DNA of 32,967 bases from Elusimicrobia bacterium RIFCSPLOWO2_01_FULL_59_12. Its GTDB lineage: Bacteria; Elusimicrobiota; Elusimicrobia; 2-01-FULL-59-12. Numbering within the stretch: the stretch's first letter is position 1; each line of letters begins with the position of its first letter. Below, piece by piece: positions 7,954-15,032 of this stretch. The DNA lies in the NCBI GenBank assembly GCA_001800075.1, contig MGUR01000014.1, positions 18,034 to 51,000 on the forward strand, written 5' to 3'. The notes beneath the pieces are model-generated. The model saw only the letters and a list, made by a program, of their open reading frames with translations. It ran no database searches and had not been told where the DNA came from. The position numbers were made by a program, and so were the translations under genes.

Positions 7954-8883
7954 ATGGTGCGAAAGAAAATTACCGTCGTAGGAGCGGGCAATGTCGGCGC
8001 CAGCGCGGCGGCGTGGCTGGCTGAAAAAGGAACATTCGACGTCGTGTTGGTCGATGTCGTGGAGGGAATGCCGCAGGGCAAAGCCCTGGATCTCCTGCAG
8101 GTGGGGCCTATCGTGGGGTCTGACGCCCAGGTGATAGGCGCCAATGATTACGGCCCCACGGCCGGATCCGATCTTTTCATCGTCACCGCGGGGATTGCCC
8201 GCAAGCCCGGGATGAGCCGGGATGATCTGCTCAAAACAAATACCGGAATCGTGAAAGCGGTCGCCGAACAGATCCGGAAAACATCGCCCAACGCCATTGT
8301 GATTGTGGTGTCTAATCCGCTTGACGCCATGTGCTATGTGATGAAGCGGGTGACCGGGTTCCCGCGGGAACAGGTGATCGGCATGGCCGGGGTGCTGGAT
8401 TCCGCCCGGATGGCGACCTTTATCGCGCAGGAAGTCAAAACCTCGGTGAAAAACGTGAATGCGTGCGTGCTGGGCGGCCACGGGGACACGATGGTCCCCT
8501 TGCCGCGCTATACCACCGTCTGCGGGGTCCCGATCACTGAAATAATCTCCAAGGAGAAAATCGACGCCCTCCTCAAACGCACGGCCAGCGGGGGCGCGGA
8601 GATCGTGGCGCTCTTGAAAACCGGCAGCGCGTTCTACGCCCCCAGCGCCGCCGCGGTCCAGATGGCCGAGGCCATCCTTTATGACAAAAAACAGGTCCTT
8701 CCGTGCGCCGTCTGGCTGCAGGGGGAATACGGTTTAAAAGATGTGTTTGTGGGTGTCCCTGTCAAATTGGGCGCCCGGGGCCTGGAACAGATTATCCCTT
8801 TGAACCTCACGTCCGAAGAACAATCCGCCCTTCACAAATCCGCCGACTCCGTCCGCGAACTGCAACAAATCACAGGGGTATAA
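7954..8883 (+). CDS. mdh: malate dehydrogenase, LDH-like type
   Basis: NAD-dependent oxidation of malate to oxaloacetate in the TCA cycle, or the reverse. The 309-residue product starts with the Rossmann motif VVGAGNVGASAA and has acidic VLVDVVEG after strand 2, which favours NAD. The substrate loop GIARKPGMSRDDLL carries the arginine that marks malate rather than lactate dehydrogenases. VVSNPLDAMCYVM, GMAGVLDSARMATFIA and the catalytic-histidine segment VLGGHGDTMVPLPR follow. All are characteristic of the bacterial LDH-like MDH group. AAGGAG at 7945-7950 is followed by TTG, ATG (7954) and GTG (7957) in frame. ATG is reported, although GTG has the more usual spacing. It stands alone between hairpins. 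Confidence 0.95.
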   Translation: MVRKKITVVGAGNVGASAAAWLAEKGTFDVVLVDVVEGMPQGKALDLLQVGPIVGSDAQVIGANDYGPTAGSDLFIVTAGIARKPGMSRDDLLKTNTGIVKAVAEQIRKTSPNAIVIVVSNPLDAMCYVMKRVTGFPREQVIGMAGVLDSARMATFIAQEVKTSVKNVNACVLGGHGDTMVPLPRYTTVCGVPITEIISKEKIDALLKRTASGGAEIVALLKTGSAFYAPSAAAVQMAEAILYDKKQVLPCAVWLQGEYGLKDVFVGVPVKLGARGLEQIIPLNLTSEEQSALHKSADSVRELQQITGV

Positions 8884-8898
8884 CGACGTGGTAAGGGG

Positions 8899-8967
8899 AT
8901 GGCGTGGTAACGTGGTAACGATCCGATTGACACACCGCGCTACCACTTTACCACGTTACCACGCCAT
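8899..8967. repeat. perfect 20-bp inverted repeat touching the coaX start
   Basis: The left arm 8899-8918 and right arm 8948-8967 are exact complements, built from repeats of GTGGTAACG (right arm TTACCACG), with a 29-base loop. One more GTGGTAA lies just upstream. The right arm ends two bases before the coaX ATG, so any ribosome-binding site would be inside the stem. Confidence 0.85.
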
Positions 8968-8969
8968 TT

Positions 8970-9779
8970 ATGATTCTCTTAGCCATTGACGTCGGCAATA
9001 CGCAAATCACCCTGGGCGCTTTCCTCGGCAAAGCCCTGAAGCGCACCTGGCGGCTCCCCACCAATCCCCGAGCGACTTCCAAAGAACTGGGAACACAACT
9101 CGTTCAACTTCTCAAGAAAGCCTCACCCACCGCCTTCGGCGGTCCCCCCTCTCCTGGTAGGGGAGGGGGGGGGGGGGAGGTTCTTGGTGTGATCATTGCG
9201 AGTGTAGTCCCCCCTATCGACGCGGCTTTAGCCGAGGCGTGCACGCGGTATCTTCATTGCGCTCCTTTTATGATCGGTCCCCAGACCCAGCTAGGCATCA
9301 AAAATCTTTATAAAAATCCCCGCGAAGTCGGCGCTGATCGGCTGGTCAACGCCGTGGCGGTGGATGCCTTGTTCGGAGGACCGGCGATCGTGGTGGATTT
9401 TGGAACGGCTACCACCTTCGACTGCGTCAGTTCTCTGGGAGATTATCTCGGCGGCGTGATCGCCCCCGGCCTCGAGATTGCGCATGACGCGCTCGCCGCG
9501 CGGGCGGCCAAGCTGTCGCGGGTCCCCTTCGAAGTTCCCCGCCGCGTCCTGGGGAAAACCACAAAAGAAAGCTTGCAAAGCGGGCTCTTCTTCGGTTATA
9601 TAGCGCTAGTTGAGGGCGTGCTGCAACGCTTGATGAAGGAAATGCGTGTCCGGCCCAAAATCATCGCTACCGGGGGCCTTTCACGGATCATCGGTCCGCG
9701 CCTGAAGCCGGCGGCACGCGTGATGCCCACCTTGACGTTGGAGGGGCTGCGCATCGTTTGGGAACGGAGCAACACATAA
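8970..9779 (+). CDS. coaX: type III pantothenate kinase
   Basis: Phosphorylates pantothenate, the first step of coenzyme A synthesis; type III enzymes belong to the ASKHA fold and are not feedback-inhibited by CoA. The 269-residue product begins MILLAIDVGNTQITLG (phosphate-binding DVGNT), then SVVPPID, GADRLVNAVA (catalytic region), VVDFGTATTFD, GGVIAPGL and the late ATGGLS motif. The start at 8970 is fixed by how close DVGNT lies to it. No Shine-Dalgarno sequence is seen because the preceding bases form a hairpin arm. Residues about 51-69 (ASPTAFGGPPSPGRGGGGG) are a low-complexity insertion coming from a palindromic repeat with a run of 13 G at 9165-9177. It sits in a likely surface loop before the GVIIASVVP strand, and the frame is kept. 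Confidence 0.92.
   Translation: MILLAIDVGNTQITLGAFLGKALKRTWRLPTNPRATSKELGTQLVQLLKKASPTAFGGPPSPGRGGGGGEVLGVIIASVVPPIDAALAEACTRYLHCAPFMIGPQTQLGIKNLYKNPREVGADRLVNAVAVDALFGGPAIVVDFGTATTFDCVSSLGDYLGGVIAPGLEIAHDALAARAAKLSRVPFEVPRRVLGKTTKESLQSGLFFGYIALVEGVLQRLMKEMRVRPKIIATGGLSRIIGPRLKPAARVMPTLTLEGLRIVWERSNT
9121..9180. repeat. palindromic repeat inserted in coaX, with G13 tract
   Basis: Two adjacent hairpins, ACCGCC/GGCGGT and CCCCCTCTCC/GGGGAGGGGG, followed by 13 consecutive G (9165-9177). The sequence looks unlike its coding surroundings and encodes Pro/Gly-rich filler, so it is probably a repeat that landed in frame. The G run is prone to slippage in cells and to length errors in sequencing. Confidence 0.7.
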
Positions 9780-9795
9780 CAAGGGGGATTTTGTC

Positions 9796-10767
9796 ATGAA
9801 TAAACGTCAAATCTTAGGCGTCATCTGCGGGCTTAGTCTTTTTGGAAGTTCTGTGCAGGCAGCGCCACCGACCGACATCAACGATGCGATTGATAAGATC
9901 CAGGGCGATTCCGTCCTTCTGAGCAGATGGTTGAGTAACGAGTTTGCACGTGCCATCCCGTTCAATTCCACCTCAGGGAATGTGGTGCCTTCCCAGTTCA
10001 AGCTTTTCGGAATTGGCGTCGGTGTCAGCGCGGTCGTGAGCGGCACCAAGATGGATGTGGACGCGCTGCACGCGCTGGGGACTGACGTGATCGACACGGC
10101 CCAGATCGACACCTTCAGCCGCCTGCCGATTCCGATGATTTTGGGCCATGCCAAGCTCGGCCTGCCGTTCGGGTTGGACGCGGGCGTGCGCGTCGGCGGC
10201 ATCCCTTCGACGGATTCCGACGAGGGTGACACTCACGTGGAGGTCTCAAACACGGTCGTGGGTCTGGATGTGAGGAAAAAACTAATTGAGGAAGGCGCCG
10301 TAAAGCCCTTCGGCCTGACGGTAGGCCTCAATTACACGCGAGCCAGAGGCCACATCAGCGCGACCACGCCCTACAGACCCACGGGGTCATCCGACGTGAC
10401 ATTTAGCGCGGACTCGGTCGGAACAGCACGGTCGGATTGGGACACCCAAAGCCTTGGCGTGCAGGCGATCCTGAATAAGAAAATTCTGATCCTGAACCCG
10501 TATATCGGCGCTTCGGTGAATAAGAACTTCGGGGATGTCGACACGACCATCACCAACACCGGGACGGTCACGTACACCCCTACACCGGCTACGCTGCCGT
10601 TCGCAACGGCCGGCAGTGCCTCCGAAAAAGCGGACAATGTGGATGTGCGCGGATTGTTGGGGGTGGAGCTCGGATTCCTTCCCTTCACCAAACTGACGAT
10701 TCAGGGTGAGCTGGCCAATCAGAATAAGCTGGCAGGATCTATTGGACTTCGAGTACAATTCCGTTAA
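9796..10767 (+). CDS. exported protein, probable outer-membrane beta-barrel
   Basis: A 323-residue product with a clear signal peptide (MNKRQILGVICGLSLFGSSVQA, likely cleaved before APP). The rest is rich in alternating hydrophobic/polar strands with Gly and aromatic residues, such as FGIGVGVSAVVSG, FGLDAGVRVGGI, FGLTVGLNYTRARG, LNPYIGASVNKNFG and LLGVELGFLPFTKLTIQGEL. It ends LAGSIGLRVQFR, which resembles a terminal barrel strand although the last residue is Arg rather than Phe. I infer a transmembrane barrel of perhaps 10-14 strands but recognise no family or substrate. AGGGGG lies eight bases before ATG 9796, a good ribosome site. A terminator follows directly, so coaX and this gene may form a unit that ends here. 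Confidence 0.7.
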   Translation: MNKRQILGVICGLSLFGSSVQAAPPTDINDAIDKIQGDSVLLSRWLSNEFARAIPFNSTSGNVVPSQFKLFGIGVGVSAVVSGTKMDVDALHALGTDVIDTAQIDTFSRLPIPMILGHAKLGLPFGLDAGVRVGGIPSTDSDEGDTHVEVSNTVVGLDVRKKLIEEGAVKPFGLTVGLNYTRARGHISATTPYRPTGSSDVTFSADSVGTARSDWDTQSLGVQAILNKKILILNPYIGASVNKNFGDVDTTITNTGTVTYTPTPATLPFATAGSASEKADNVDVRGLLGVELGFLPFTKLTIQGELANQNKLAGSIGLRVQFR

Positions 10768-10793
10768 GCCGTAAGCGCCTTTTCAACCGAAAA

Positions 10794-10818
10794 GCCCGCG
10801 GGCAACCGCGGGCTTTTT
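10794..10818 (+). terminator. Rho-independent terminator
   Basis: The perfect 8-bp stem GCCCGCGG/CCGCGGGC with a GCAA tetraloop is followed by TTTTT and preceded by AAA. It lies 27 bases after the barrel-protein stop. The typA start at 10833 follows just after, so typA needs its own promoter or read-through. Confidence 0.95.
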
Positions 10819-10832
10819 ATTGAGCGTGACAA

Positions 10833-12659
10833 ATGTCTGAACTCCGAAGACCCGACATCCGCAATATCGCGATCATCGCGCACGTCGACCATGGCAAAAC
10901 GACCCTGGTGGACGCTCTTTTACGGCAGACCGGTGAATTCAAGGTGAAAGCCGATCAAGCCCAGGAGGCCGTTCTCGACTCCAATCCTCTGGAGCGGGAG
11001 CGCGGGATCACGATTCTGGCCAAATGCACCTCCGTCCCTTATAACGGCGTCACCATCAACATCGTGGACACCCCGGGCCACGCCGACTTCGGCAGCGAGG
11101 TGGAACGCATTCTGAAGATGGTGGATGGCGTGTTGCTGCTGGTGGATGCCTGCGACGGGCCGATGCCGCAGACCCGGTTTGTGCTGAAGAAGTCCTTGGA
11201 GTTGGGACTCTGTCCCATCGTCGTGGTGAATAAGATCGATATGGCCAACGCCACCCCCCATGTCGCGCTCGATAAGACCTTTGAGCTCTTTATGTCGCTG
11301 GGAGCCACCGATCCCCAACTGGATTTTCCGATCCTCTATGCGTCCGGACGGGAAGGGTGGGCCACCCTCGACGCGAAGGGGCCCGCCAAGGATATGAAGG
11401 ATTTGTTCGAAGAAATCGTCAAGCACGTTCCAGGGCCTCTGGTGCATGAAGATAAGCCCCTGCAGATGCTGGTGACGATGCTGGACTACAACGACTTTGT
11501 CGGCCGGATCGGGATCGGGCGGATATTCAGCGGTAAAATCCAAAAAGGGCAATCCGCGGTGCTGGTGCGCACCGACGGCAGCACGGAAAATTTCAAAGTC
11601 ACCCAGCTGCAGGGCTTTTTCGGCCTGGGCCGCCGTGATGTGGAATCCGCCCGCGCGGGCGATGTGGTCGCGATCGCCGGATGCGCGGAGGTGAGCGTGG
11701 GACAGACCTTCGCCTCCCCGGAAAATCCGGCAGCGCTCCCGCCTCTGGAGATCGACGAGCCGACCATCTCCATGGACATCCTGGTGAATGACAGCCCCTT
11801 TGCCGGTCAGGATGGAAATTTCCTGACGACCCGGCAGCTTCGGGAACGGTTGGAGCGCGAGAAGGAAACCAACGTCGGCATGCGGATTGAGGAAGTCGGA
11901 ACGACCGGTGTGTTTAAAATCTCCGGCCGGGGAGAGCTTCATTTGTCGATTTTAATTGAAACGATGCGGCGCGAAGGGTTTGAAATGGCGGTGTCCCGTC
12001 CGGAAGTGATCTATAAGGAGGAAGGGGGACAGGTCCTGGAACCCGCCGAATATCTCATTGTGGATATTCAAAAAGAGCACCAGGGGACTGTCTTGGAATC
12101 CCTGGGACGGCGCGGGGCAGAGCTGAAAAACATGGTCGTGGAGGGGGACGAACGCCTTCGGCTCGAGTATGTCATCACCGCTCGCGCCTTGATCGGTTTT
12201 AAAAATGAGTTGCTGACACGCACCCGGGGCCTCGGGATCATGCACCACAGTTTTCACGCTTACATACCCAAAAAGGACACGGTCCTGTCCCGTCAGAACG
12301 GCGTGATGATCGCCAAGGAGGCGGGCCAGACCACCGGCTATGCTCTGGAGAACCTTCAGGAGCGCGGGACGCTTTTTGTGGGGGATGGGGTTCCCGTGTA
12401 CGCCGGGATGATCATCGGAGAACACTCCCGCGAGACGGATACCATCATGAACCCCTGCAAGAAAAAACAGCTTTCAAACATGCGCGCGTCCGGAAGCGAC
12501 GACGCCATCATGCTGACCCCTCCCCGGATCCTCTCTCTCGAACAGGCCATCGAATTCATCGCCTCGGACGAGCTGGTTGAAGTGACCCCCAAGAACATCC
12601 GGCTGCGCAAAAAGTCCCTCTCCGCGCGCGCCGGAAAACGTCAGGAAGAAAACGACTGA
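10833..12659 (+). CDS. typA: ribosome-associated GTPase BipA/TypA
   Basis: Translational GTPase related to EF-G that binds 70S ribosomes and acts in 50S assembly and stress adaptation. The 608-residue product has normal family length. Seen: G1 AHVDHGKTT (residues 16-24), the switch I region ERERGITILAK, G3 DTPGHADFG, G4 NKIDMANA, and family-specific stretches YASGREGWA, GRIFSGKIQKGQ, GRGELHLSILIETMRREGFE and TRTRGLGIMHHSFHAY. The C-terminal domain ends IRLRKKSL near the end as expected. No strong Shine-Dalgarno sequence is seen before ATG 10833; the first leader bases are the terminator tail. The gene appears to be a single transcription unit ended by the repeat at 12671-12732. Confidence 0.96.
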   Translation: MSELRRPDIRNIAIIAHVDHGKTTLVDALLRQTGEFKVKADQAQEAVLDSNPLERERGITILAKCTSVPYNGVTINIVDTPGHADFGSEVERILKMVDGVLLLVDACDGPMPQTRFVLKKSLELGLCPIVVVNKIDMANATPHVALDKTFELFMSLGATDPQLDFPILYASGREGWATLDAKGPAKDMKDLFEEIVKHVPGPLVHEDKPLQMLVTMLDYNDFVGRIGIGRIFSGKIQKGQSAVLVRTDGSTENFKVTQLQGFFGLGRRDVESARAGDVVAIAGCAEVSVGQTFASPENPAALPPLEIDEPTISMDILVNDSPFAGQDGNFLTTRQLRERLEREKETNVGMRIEEVGTTGVFKISGRGELHLSILIETMRREGFEMAVSRPEVIYKEEGGQVLEPAEYLIVDIQKEHQGTVLESLGRRGAELKNMVVEGDERLRLEYVITARALIGFKNELLTRTRGLGIMHHSFHAYIPKKDTVLSRQNGVMIAKEAGQTTGYALENLQERGTLFVGDGVPVYAGMIIGEHSRETDTIMNPCKKKQLSNMRASGSDDAIMLTPPRILSLEQAIEFIASDELVEVTPKNIRLRKKSLSARAGKRQEEND

Positions 12660-12670
12660 TATCTCATTCT

Positions 12671-12732
12671 GTCATCCCCGTGGAAGCGGGCCCGCCGGGC
12701 AGTGTGGCTGGGCCCGCTTCCGCGGGAATGAC
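12671..12732. repeat. palindromic repeat, family A copy 2
   Basis: It runs from GTCATCCCCG to CGCGGGAATGAC, with inner arms GGAAGCGGGCCC/GGGCCCGCTTCC giving one long stem. It lies 11 bases after the typA stop and has no T run. It could stabilise the 3' end of typA RNA. Confidence 0.85.
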
Positions 12733-12792
12733 AAAGTAAGAGTCCCTCCTCGTCATCTCGCCATATCTTTACAAACATACATACTAAATCGG

Positions 12793-12812
12793 ATTCATAT
12801 TTAGATATGAAT
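12793..12812. promoter_or_regulatory. palindrome in an AT-rich gap, possible operator
   Basis: ATTCATAT and ATATGAAT are separated by TTAG (12793-12812). They lie in the most AT-rich part of the 156-base gap before the secreted cysteine-rich gene. The symmetry and position suit a repressor or activator site, but no regulator is known. Low certainty. Confidence 0.35.
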
Positions 12813-12888
12813 ATAGCGCATACCGCTTTGTACAGATATTCCTTGCGGCCTCTGGATTACGGTGATAGTGGAATAGTGGAATTAAGCA

Positions 12889-13296
12889 ATGTTAAGAAAC
12901 CCGCTATTCAAGCTGCTTCTTTTCGGCGCGTTGAGCCTTTGTCTGGGAGGGGGCTCTGCGCGCGCTTCCTGCGGGGACAATAAGCTCGCGTGCGGGGCCG
13001 ACGAAAAGTGCTGTGAACACCGCGTCGCCACCTTTTGCGAGGGCGATGCCTGCTCCTCAGTCCATGCGGAGGGCGAATGTATCCCGAAAGGCCAAAACTG
13101 TGGAGAATTCTGGTGCGGCAACCGCCAGTGCCAAACCAGTTGGCTGTTGACGAAGGATGTCTGCTGTATTTACTATCCCGGGGGCAACATCCCGGAGTAT
13201 GCCTGCGCTTCGTCTGAACTCAGCTGTCGCGGCAACACCAGCTACCTGACCATCCGGCCCACCCTCGCCTCCAGCGAACTTCAGCGCGACCATTAA
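12889..13296 (+). CDS. small secreted cysteine-rich protein
   Basis: A 135-residue product of unrecognised family. The N-terminus MLRNPLFKLLLFGALSLCLGGGSARA is a typical signal peptide, with cleavage likely after ARA. The mature part of about 109 residues has 14 cysteines, an even number, in closely spaced patterns including two CC pairs (ADEKCCEH and KDVCCIYY). This suggests a disulphide-knotted extracellular or periplasmic domain, loosely like granulin or whey-acidic-type folds, though I do not claim homology. The last 20 or so residues lack cysteine. ATG 12889 has no strong ribosome site (preceded by GGAATTAAGCA). It sits alone between an AT-rich promoter-like gap and a repeat-bearing gap, so neighbours say little about its role. 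Confidence 0.6.
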   Translation: MLRNPLFKLLLFGALSLCLGGGSARASCGDNKLACGADEKCCEHRVATFCEGDACSSVHAEGECIPKGQNCGEFWCGNRQCQTSWLLTKDVCCIYYPGGNIPEYACASSELSCRGNTSYLTIRPTLASSELQRDH

Positions 13297-13305
13297 ACCT
13301 GCAAA

Positions 13306-13345
13306 AGTGCCATAGTGCCATAGGTGCCCGGCACGGGTGTCCCAG
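13306..13345. repeat. short reiterated/palindromic intergenic repeat
   Basis: AGTGCCAT occurs twice in tandem (13306-13321) and is followed by GGTGCCCGGCACGGGTGTCCC (13323-13343) with the palindrome GTGCCCGGCAC. The 21-base unit recurs in inverted orientation at 32624-32644 with one mismatch, so it is a dispersed repeat. Confidence 0.65.
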
Positions 13346-13436
13346 GGCCCAAACGTAGTGCGTTATTTTGGATCCCTTCTTTTTTCTTCCACGCATATTC
13401 GATAGAATCACCACGGTGCAACATAAGTATCTCCGG

Positions 13437-13718
13437 ATGATTCAACGGATGAAATCCAAGGGCAAACGGGACTGGTCGATTTATGTCCTGCGCTGCGGGG
13501 ACGGTTCACTGTATACCGGTATTGCAAAAGATGTGACCGCGCGCCTAGCGCAGCACACAGCCGGCCGGGGAGCCGCTTACACCCGCACCCACTTGCCCGT
13601 CGAGTTGGTCTATCAGGAAACTCGGTTTACCCGCTCAAAGGCCCTCATCCGTGAAGCCCAACTGAAGCGCCTCCCGCGACCACGCAAAGAACGATTGATC
13701 GCACCAAGCCGCTCTTGA
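13437..13718 (+). CDS. GIY-YIG domain protein (UPF0213/YhbQ-like)
   Basis: A small single-domain member of the GIY-YIG nuclease superfamily of about 93 residues, the usual size of the UPF0213 group. The motif pair appears as IYVLRCGDGSLYTGI, the GIY half being 'IYV' and the YIG half 'YTG'. It is followed by the conserved arginine helix VTARLAQHTAGRGAAYTRTH and by the glutamate-containing EAQLKRLPRPRKERLI. Family members are mostly uncharacterised, with DNA-nicking or repair roles suggested for some. The start is ATG 13437; ATG 13449 is possible. The open frame extends to a TTG at 13368, but the added residues look non-coding. The stop overlaps the TTG start of the MFS gene (TTGA), implying coupling. 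Confidence 0.82.
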   Translation: MIQRMKSKGKRDWSIYVLRCGDGSLYTGIAKDVTARLAQHTAGRGAAYTRTHLPVELVYQETRFTRSKALIREAQLKRLPRPRKERLIAPSRS

Positions 13719-14968
13719 ACCCTCCTCAAAAACGATCCTTCTGGGCCTTGATGGTTACGCAGTTCCTCGGGGCGTTCAACGATAACGTTTATAAAACCCT
13801 GGTCACCCTCTTGATCCTGCAGTGGGTCGTCGATTCGAGCCGGGCGAAGCAGCTGGTCGATCTTTCCGGCGCCATTTTCGTCGCACCCTTCCTGCTCTTC
13901 TCCATGGCGGCGGGGCGAATCGCCGATCGGACCGGGAAACCCCAAGTGATCGTGGCCACAAAGTATTGGGAACTGGTCGTCGTCGCAGCCGCCACGTTGA
14001 GCCTGTGGTCTCGAAGCATTCCCTTCATGATCACGACGCTCTTTTTGCTGTCGATGCAGGCGGCGTTCTTCAGCCCGGCCAAATACGGCATTCTGCCGGA
14101 ATTGATGGGGCCCGACGAACTGTCCCAGGGTAACGGCTGGATCAACATGCTGACATTTTTGGCGATTATCTTCGGGACCATGACGGGAGCTTTCTTATCC
14201 GGTTCTCTGGTGACCGCTTGCGCTCTGATGGTTTGCGCCAGCGGGGTGGGGGTCCTGTCGAGTTATTTCATCCTGCCCCTCCCGGCCGCCAAACCGGGAG
14301 AGCCGCTGGCCTTCAACCCCCTACGCGAGTTTATCGCCAACTGGCGGCTGATGCGCCAGGACCCTTCCCTCCGTCTGGGGGGGATCGCAGTGAATTACTT
14401 CTGGTTCATGGGGGCCGTGCTTCAGCTGAATATTTTCGTGTATGCCAAAGAAATGATGAATGCAACGGATCAGACATCCGGTATCCTCCTAGTCGCTGTA
14501 TTAATCGGCATTGGATCGGGAAGTTTTCTCGCCGGGAAGTTATCCGGGAAGCAGGTGGAATTGGGATTCGTTCCTTGGGGCGCACTGGGCATGAGCGTCT
14601 TTGCCATTGATCTGCTGTGGGCCTATCAATCGATGCCTCGCTTGTTATTCGACCTCTTCATGCTGGGGTTCAGCGCGGGATTTTATGACATCCCGCTGAT
14701 GGCGCTTCTGCAATGGCGGAGTCCACCCAGCGATCGCGGCCGCGTCATGGCGACGATTAATTTCTTTTCTTTTATCGCGATCCTCGTTGCCAGTGCAGCT
14801 CTCTGGGTGATGCACGGGCCGCTGCATCTGAACGCCGCCCAAGTCTTTTGTGTTCTCGGCGTGCTGTCCCTGGCCGGCATCATGCTGCTCTGCGCGGTCT
14901 TTCCCGAGGCCCGCCAGCGCGCCACGGCCCTCCTCCGGAACCTTAAGCCGTCATCCCCGCTGTCGTAA
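13715..14968 (+). CDS. MFS transporter, LplT-like
   Basis: A 12-helix inner-membrane transporter of the major facilitator superfamily, 417 residues. The N-terminus MVTQFLGAFNDNVYKTLVTLL is typical of the LplT/Aas lysophospholipid flippase branch. IADRTGKPQVIVATKYWEL is the loop 2-3 motif, and SPAKYGILPELMGPDELSQGNGWINMLTFLAIIFGTMTGAFL matches LplT-type proteins. True substrate is unproven; export or flipping of lysophospholipids is the nearest guess. The start is TTG 13715 in the GIY-YIG stop; the first ATG in frame (13751) would remove part of the N-terminal segment. The last codons (PSSPLS and stop) come from repeat copy 3, so the native C-terminus was probably replaced or extended by the repeat. 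It is separated by this repeat from the lysine genes and need not belong with them. Confidence 0.82.
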   Translation: MNPPQKRSFWALMVTQFLGAFNDNVYKTLVTLLILQWVVDSSRAKQLVDLSGAIFVAPFLLFSMAAGRIADRTGKPQVIVATKYWELVVVAAATLSLWSRSIPFMITTLFLLSMQAAFFSPAKYGILPELMGPDELSQGNGWINMLTFLAIIFGTMTGAFLSGSLVTACALMVCASGVGVLSSYFILPLPAAKPGEPLAFNPLREFIANWRLMRQDPSLRLGGIAVNYFWFMGAVLQLNIFVYAKEMMNATDQTSGILLVAVLIGIGSGSFLAGKLSGKQVELGFVPWGALGMSVFAIDLLWAYQSMPRLLFDLFMLGFSAGFYDIPLMALLQWRSPPSDRGRVMATINFFSFIAILVASAALWVMHGPLHLNAAQVFCVLGVLSLAGIMLLCAVFPEARQRATALLRNLKPSSPLS

Positions 14969-14979
14969 GCGGGAATGAC
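14950..14979. repeat. palindromic repeat, family A copy 3 (single unit)
   Basis: GTCATCCCCGC and GCGGGAATGAC arms around TGTCGTAA. It overlaps the end of the MFS gene, and the TAA stop (14966-14968) lies in its loop. Confidence 0.85.
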
Positions 14980-15012
14980 GACTTAGGTGTTGACCATCTG
15001 AAATTCTCCTGT

Positions 15013-15032
15013 TAGACACATAGCGATGTCTA
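15013..15032 (+). promoter_or_regulatory. small inverted repeat across the lysine-dehydrogenase start codon
   Basis: TAGACA (15013-15018) and TGTCTA (15027-15032) flank the ATG at 15026. A TTGACC lies at 14990-14995 and could be a -35 box with a weak -10 near 15013. The symmetry may be an operator or an RNA stem hiding the start; there is no clear Shine-Dalgarno sequence. Speculative. Confidence 0.3.

Noticed and set aside
9121..9180. coaX as a frameshifted pseudogene because of the G run
   Set aside because: All family motifs before and after the run are in one frame, so with 13 G the gene is intact.
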